A model generated the notes under the pieces. The model did no database searches. It was not told the DNA's origin and worked only from the letters and a program-made list of their open reading frames with translations. From contig CATPCK010000876.1 of NCBI GenBank assembly GCA_955652655.1, positions 1-8,051 on the forward strand: a DNA stretch of 8,051 nt, written 5' to 3'. Source of the stretch: an uncultured Ktedonobacteraceae bacterium (lineage in GTDB: Bacteria > Chloroflexota > Ktedonobacteria > Ktedonobacterales > Ktedonobacteraceae). Of the stretch, positions 6,161 to 8,051 are shown piece after piece. Positions within the stretch are counted from its first letter, which is position 1. The number at the start of each line of letters is the position of its first letter. The position numbers and the translations under genes were made by a program.

Positions 6161-6176
6161 CGGTTGATGAAATCTA
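6021..6176 (+). ncRNA. Candidate omega RNA of the IS607 element with guide at 6157-6176
   Basis: The 3' end of tnpB folds into successive stems on the plus strand. CCGCG/CGCGG at 6021-6035 has a five-base loop. CTTCTCA/TGAGAAG at 6067-6084 has a GCAA tetraloop. The terminal hairpin at 6111-6156 is built from CCGAA/TTCGG, GGGC/GCCC and TTATGG/CCATAA around a CTTTGT loop. GGCTCT near 6044-6049 could pair with AGAGC at 6104-6108 as a pseudoknot. This matches the known plan of an omega RNA: a structured scaffold overlapping tnpB, followed directly by a guide from the flank. The 5' limit is uncertain and the guide length is assumed to be ~20. Confidence 0.65.
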
Positions 6177-8051
6177 GCGCAAGACGGCGCCAAACTTTTC
6201 ATGTAAAGCACGAATGATGCCATCCTGGAGGGTGTTGACCTCGGCATCGGTCAGCGTGCGCTCCTGTGATTGATAGGCCAGCGAATAGGTCAGGTTTTTC
6301 TTGCCCACGGGGATAGGCTCTCCGGTGTAGACATCGAATAGCGCCGCCGAACGCAAAAGCTCACCTCCGCTTCGCACGATAGCATCATGAATATCCTGGG
6401 CAGGTACCTGCTCATCTACTACCAAAGCCAGGTCGCGCGTAAGTTCTTGTTGACGTGAGATGGGGGCATACGTCAGGCTACCCGGTACAGCCTCGTAGAG
6501 TTGTTCCAGGTCAAGCTCACACATGTAGGTGCGCTGCGGTATGTCGTAGCGCTGCTGCACCAATGGATGCACCTCGCCCAGCACCCCTACAGGGCTGAAT
6601 GTCTCCTCGCCGGCAATTGTCATGCGCGGCAGTTCCAGCAAGGCGCAACGCCCTGGATGGAACGTTGGGTGCTGCGTGGACGTGAAACGATAGCGGCTGA
6701 TATGTAATGCAGCCAGCAAGGTCTCAACGACACCCTTCAGGTCATAGAAATCCGCGGGACGCGACAGTTCGGCAAACCAGGAAATTTCTGCCGGACCACT
6801 GATGGCAATACCCACGCTGCGACGCTCATCCGGTAAACTATTGGCCTCGTCTGACGGCAGATAACGCCGTCCGATCTCGAAGAAACGCAGGCCGGCTTTG
6901 CTACGCTTGCTATTCTCCTGGACCGTCTCTAACAGACCACTCATGAGTGTCAAACGCATTGTGTCGTGATCACTGCTCAACGGATTCACAAGCGTTACCG
7001 CCGGTAATGTACACGCATCGAAGGGTACAATGGCGCTCGACGCCCCATTTTTGGCAGCTACCGCCGTGTTCGTACCGTTTGAGGGAGCAGACCGCGCACC
7101 TTGCAGCAGTACGCGCGCTGACTGGGCATCGGCGTGAGCGAGCAGATTGACCATACGATCGCGGCTGATCATAGCATACGTCACGATCTCGTTCAGACCC
7201 GCCCCGATCAAGATGTTGCGTACAGCATATTCCCGCTCGAACCAGGAGTCCACCTGCGGCTCAGGTAGCGGCCCAACAGGAATTGTGCTGGGGATCGAGT
7301 TGTAACCGATCATGCGCAGCACTTCTTCTACCAGGTCGGCGCTCTCTACAATATCTGGGCGAAAGGTTGGCACGGTTACCTGCATGCTGTTGCTATGCTC
7401 ATCCGGGACGACGATGAAACCCAACCCCGACAGGGCATCCATGACTTCATGCTGCGTCACCTTGACCGCTGTTAACCACTCTACATCATCTGTAGAGAAT
7501 GCGATGGTGCGCGGTTGTGGGGGCGACGGATAACAATCGACGATGCCGGGGTGAACGGTTCCGCCAGCCAGTTCGGCCATCAACTGCATCGCTCGATTAG
7601 CGCCGACAACGGTCAGTTCGGGGTCCAGGCGCTTCTCGAAGCGGCTGGATGCATCGGTACGCAGTCCCAGTTCGACAGAGGTACGCCGCACATTCGCGGC
7701 CTGGAAATTTGCCGCTTCCAGCAGCACTGTGGTCGTGTTGTCATTGACCTCGCTGATTGCCCCACCCATGACGCCGGCAATGGCGGTTGGACCTTCTGGA
7801 TCAGCGATAAGCAGCATATCGGGTGTTAATTTGCGTTTTACGCCATCGAGTGTGGTCATCTCCTCACCCGGCCGGGCACGGCGCACAATAATATGATGAT
7901 GACGCACCAGGTCGTAGTCGAAACCGTGCAGTGGCTGGCCAAACTCCAGCATGACGTAGTTGGTGATATCGACGACGTTATTGATAGGTCGCATGCCTGC
8001 CGCCAGCAGTCGCCGCCCCATCCATTCAGGCGAAGGACCGATCTTGATGCC
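6174..8051 (-). CDS. pheT: Phenylalanyl-tRNA synthetase beta subunit, N terminus beyond the right edge
   Basis: The visible 625 residues are the C-terminal part of a protein usually ~800 long; the missing start holds the EMAP-like tRNA-binding domain and the beginning of the core. With PheS it forms the alpha2-beta2 enzyme charging tRNA-Phe in the cytoplasm. Seen, numbering from the edge: end of the B3/B4 editing domain (to ~165) with RPINNVVDITNYVMLE and the editing-site residues His42 (PLHGFD), Glu112 (LLEAAN), Thr132 and Ala134 (RTDAS); B5 domain ~180-255 with RPDIVESADLVEEVLR; catalytic-like core ~260-520; and the C-terminal ferredoxin-fold anticodon-binding domain ~530-625 ending GAVLR. 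An Ala/Ser/Asn-rich segment at ~304-350 is longer than in the E. coli protein. The gene is intact at its 3' end: the IS607 element lies just past its TAG stop. pheS is expected further upstream, off the window. Confidence 0.97.
   Translation of the reverse strand, partial: GIKIGPSPEWMGRRLLAAGMRPINNVVDITNYVMLEFGQPLHGFDYDLVRHHHIIVRRARPGEEMTTLDGVKRKLTPDMLLIADPEGPTAIAGVMGGAISEVNDNTTTVLLEAANFQAANVRRTSVELGLRTDASSRFEKRLDPELTVVGANRAMQLMAELAGGTVHPGIVDCYPSPPQPRTIAFSTDDVEWLTAVKVTQHEVMDALSGLGFIVVPDEHSNSMQVTVPTFRPDIVESADLVEEVLRMIGYNSIPSTIPVGPLPEPQVDSWFEREYAVRNILIGAGLNEIVTYAMISRDRMVNLLAHADAQSARVLLQGARSAPSNGTNTAVAAKNGASSAIVPFDACTLPAVTLVNPLSSDHDTMRLTLMSGLLETVQENSKRSKAGLRFFEIGRRYLPSDEANSLPDERRSVGIAISGPAEISWFAELSRPADFYDLKGVVETLLAALHISRYRFTSTQHPTFHPGRCALLELPRMTIAGEETFSPVGVLGEVHPLVQQRYDIPQRTYMCELDLEQLYEAVPGSLTYAPISRQQELTRDLALVVDEQVPAQDIHDAIVRSGGELLRSAALFDVYTGEPIPVGKKNLTYSLAYQSQERTLTDAEVNTLQDGIIRALHEKFGAVLR

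Noticed and set aside
1..8051. CRISPR array, tRNA or rRNA gene.
   Set aside because: No regularly spaced repeats and no tRNA- or rRNA-like segments were seen. The RNA-guided component here is TnpB with its omega RNA, not CRISPR.

Overview
The window looks like chromosomal DNA from a Chloroflexota bacterium, most plausibly of the Ktedonobacteria. This is inference from three features: a very long surface protein pairing an N-terminal zinc ribbon with BACON-like repeats, frequent TnpB-carrying insertion sequences, and G+C-rich intergenic hairpins. No rRNA or other taxonomic marker is present, so the placement is tentative.

Layout from left to right. (1) Positions 1-174 hold the right end of an IS200/IS605-type element: the last ~51 codons of a probable TnpB and a structured right end that would form the 3' part of its omega RNA. 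(2) On the minus strand, 200-3667, lies a 1155-residue membrane-anchored surface protein with a cytoplasmic zinc ribbon, a disordered linker, one membrane segment, an Ig-like domain, six BACON-like repeats and a carboxypeptidase-regulatory-like end. (3) About 560 bases (3668-4229) have no convincing gene but hold direct repeats and several hairpins, including a 50-base near-palindrome. (4) Positions ~4230-6156 are a complete, apparently intact IS607-family element: serine recombinase tnpA, overlapping tnpB nuclease, and a multi-stem right end that should be the omega RNA scaffold. (5) On the minus strand, from 6174 to the right edge, is the C-terminal three quarters of pheT, the phenylalanyl-tRNA synthetase beta subunit.

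How the parts relate. TnpA moves the IS607 element. TnpB, guided by the omega RNA whose guide is copied from DNA just beyond the right end, should recognise the same site when it is empty. Here that guide would read across the pheT stop codon. Both TnpB elements point at a host gene that converges on them, and both right ends lie within ~30 bases of that gene's stop codon (pheT; the BACON-like gene). tnpA appears to be transcribed from a near-consensus promoter placed so that the message would be leaderless, and an inverted repeat covers the promoter's -10 and spacer, suggesting self-control. The surface-protein gene has no evident functional link to the mobile elements.
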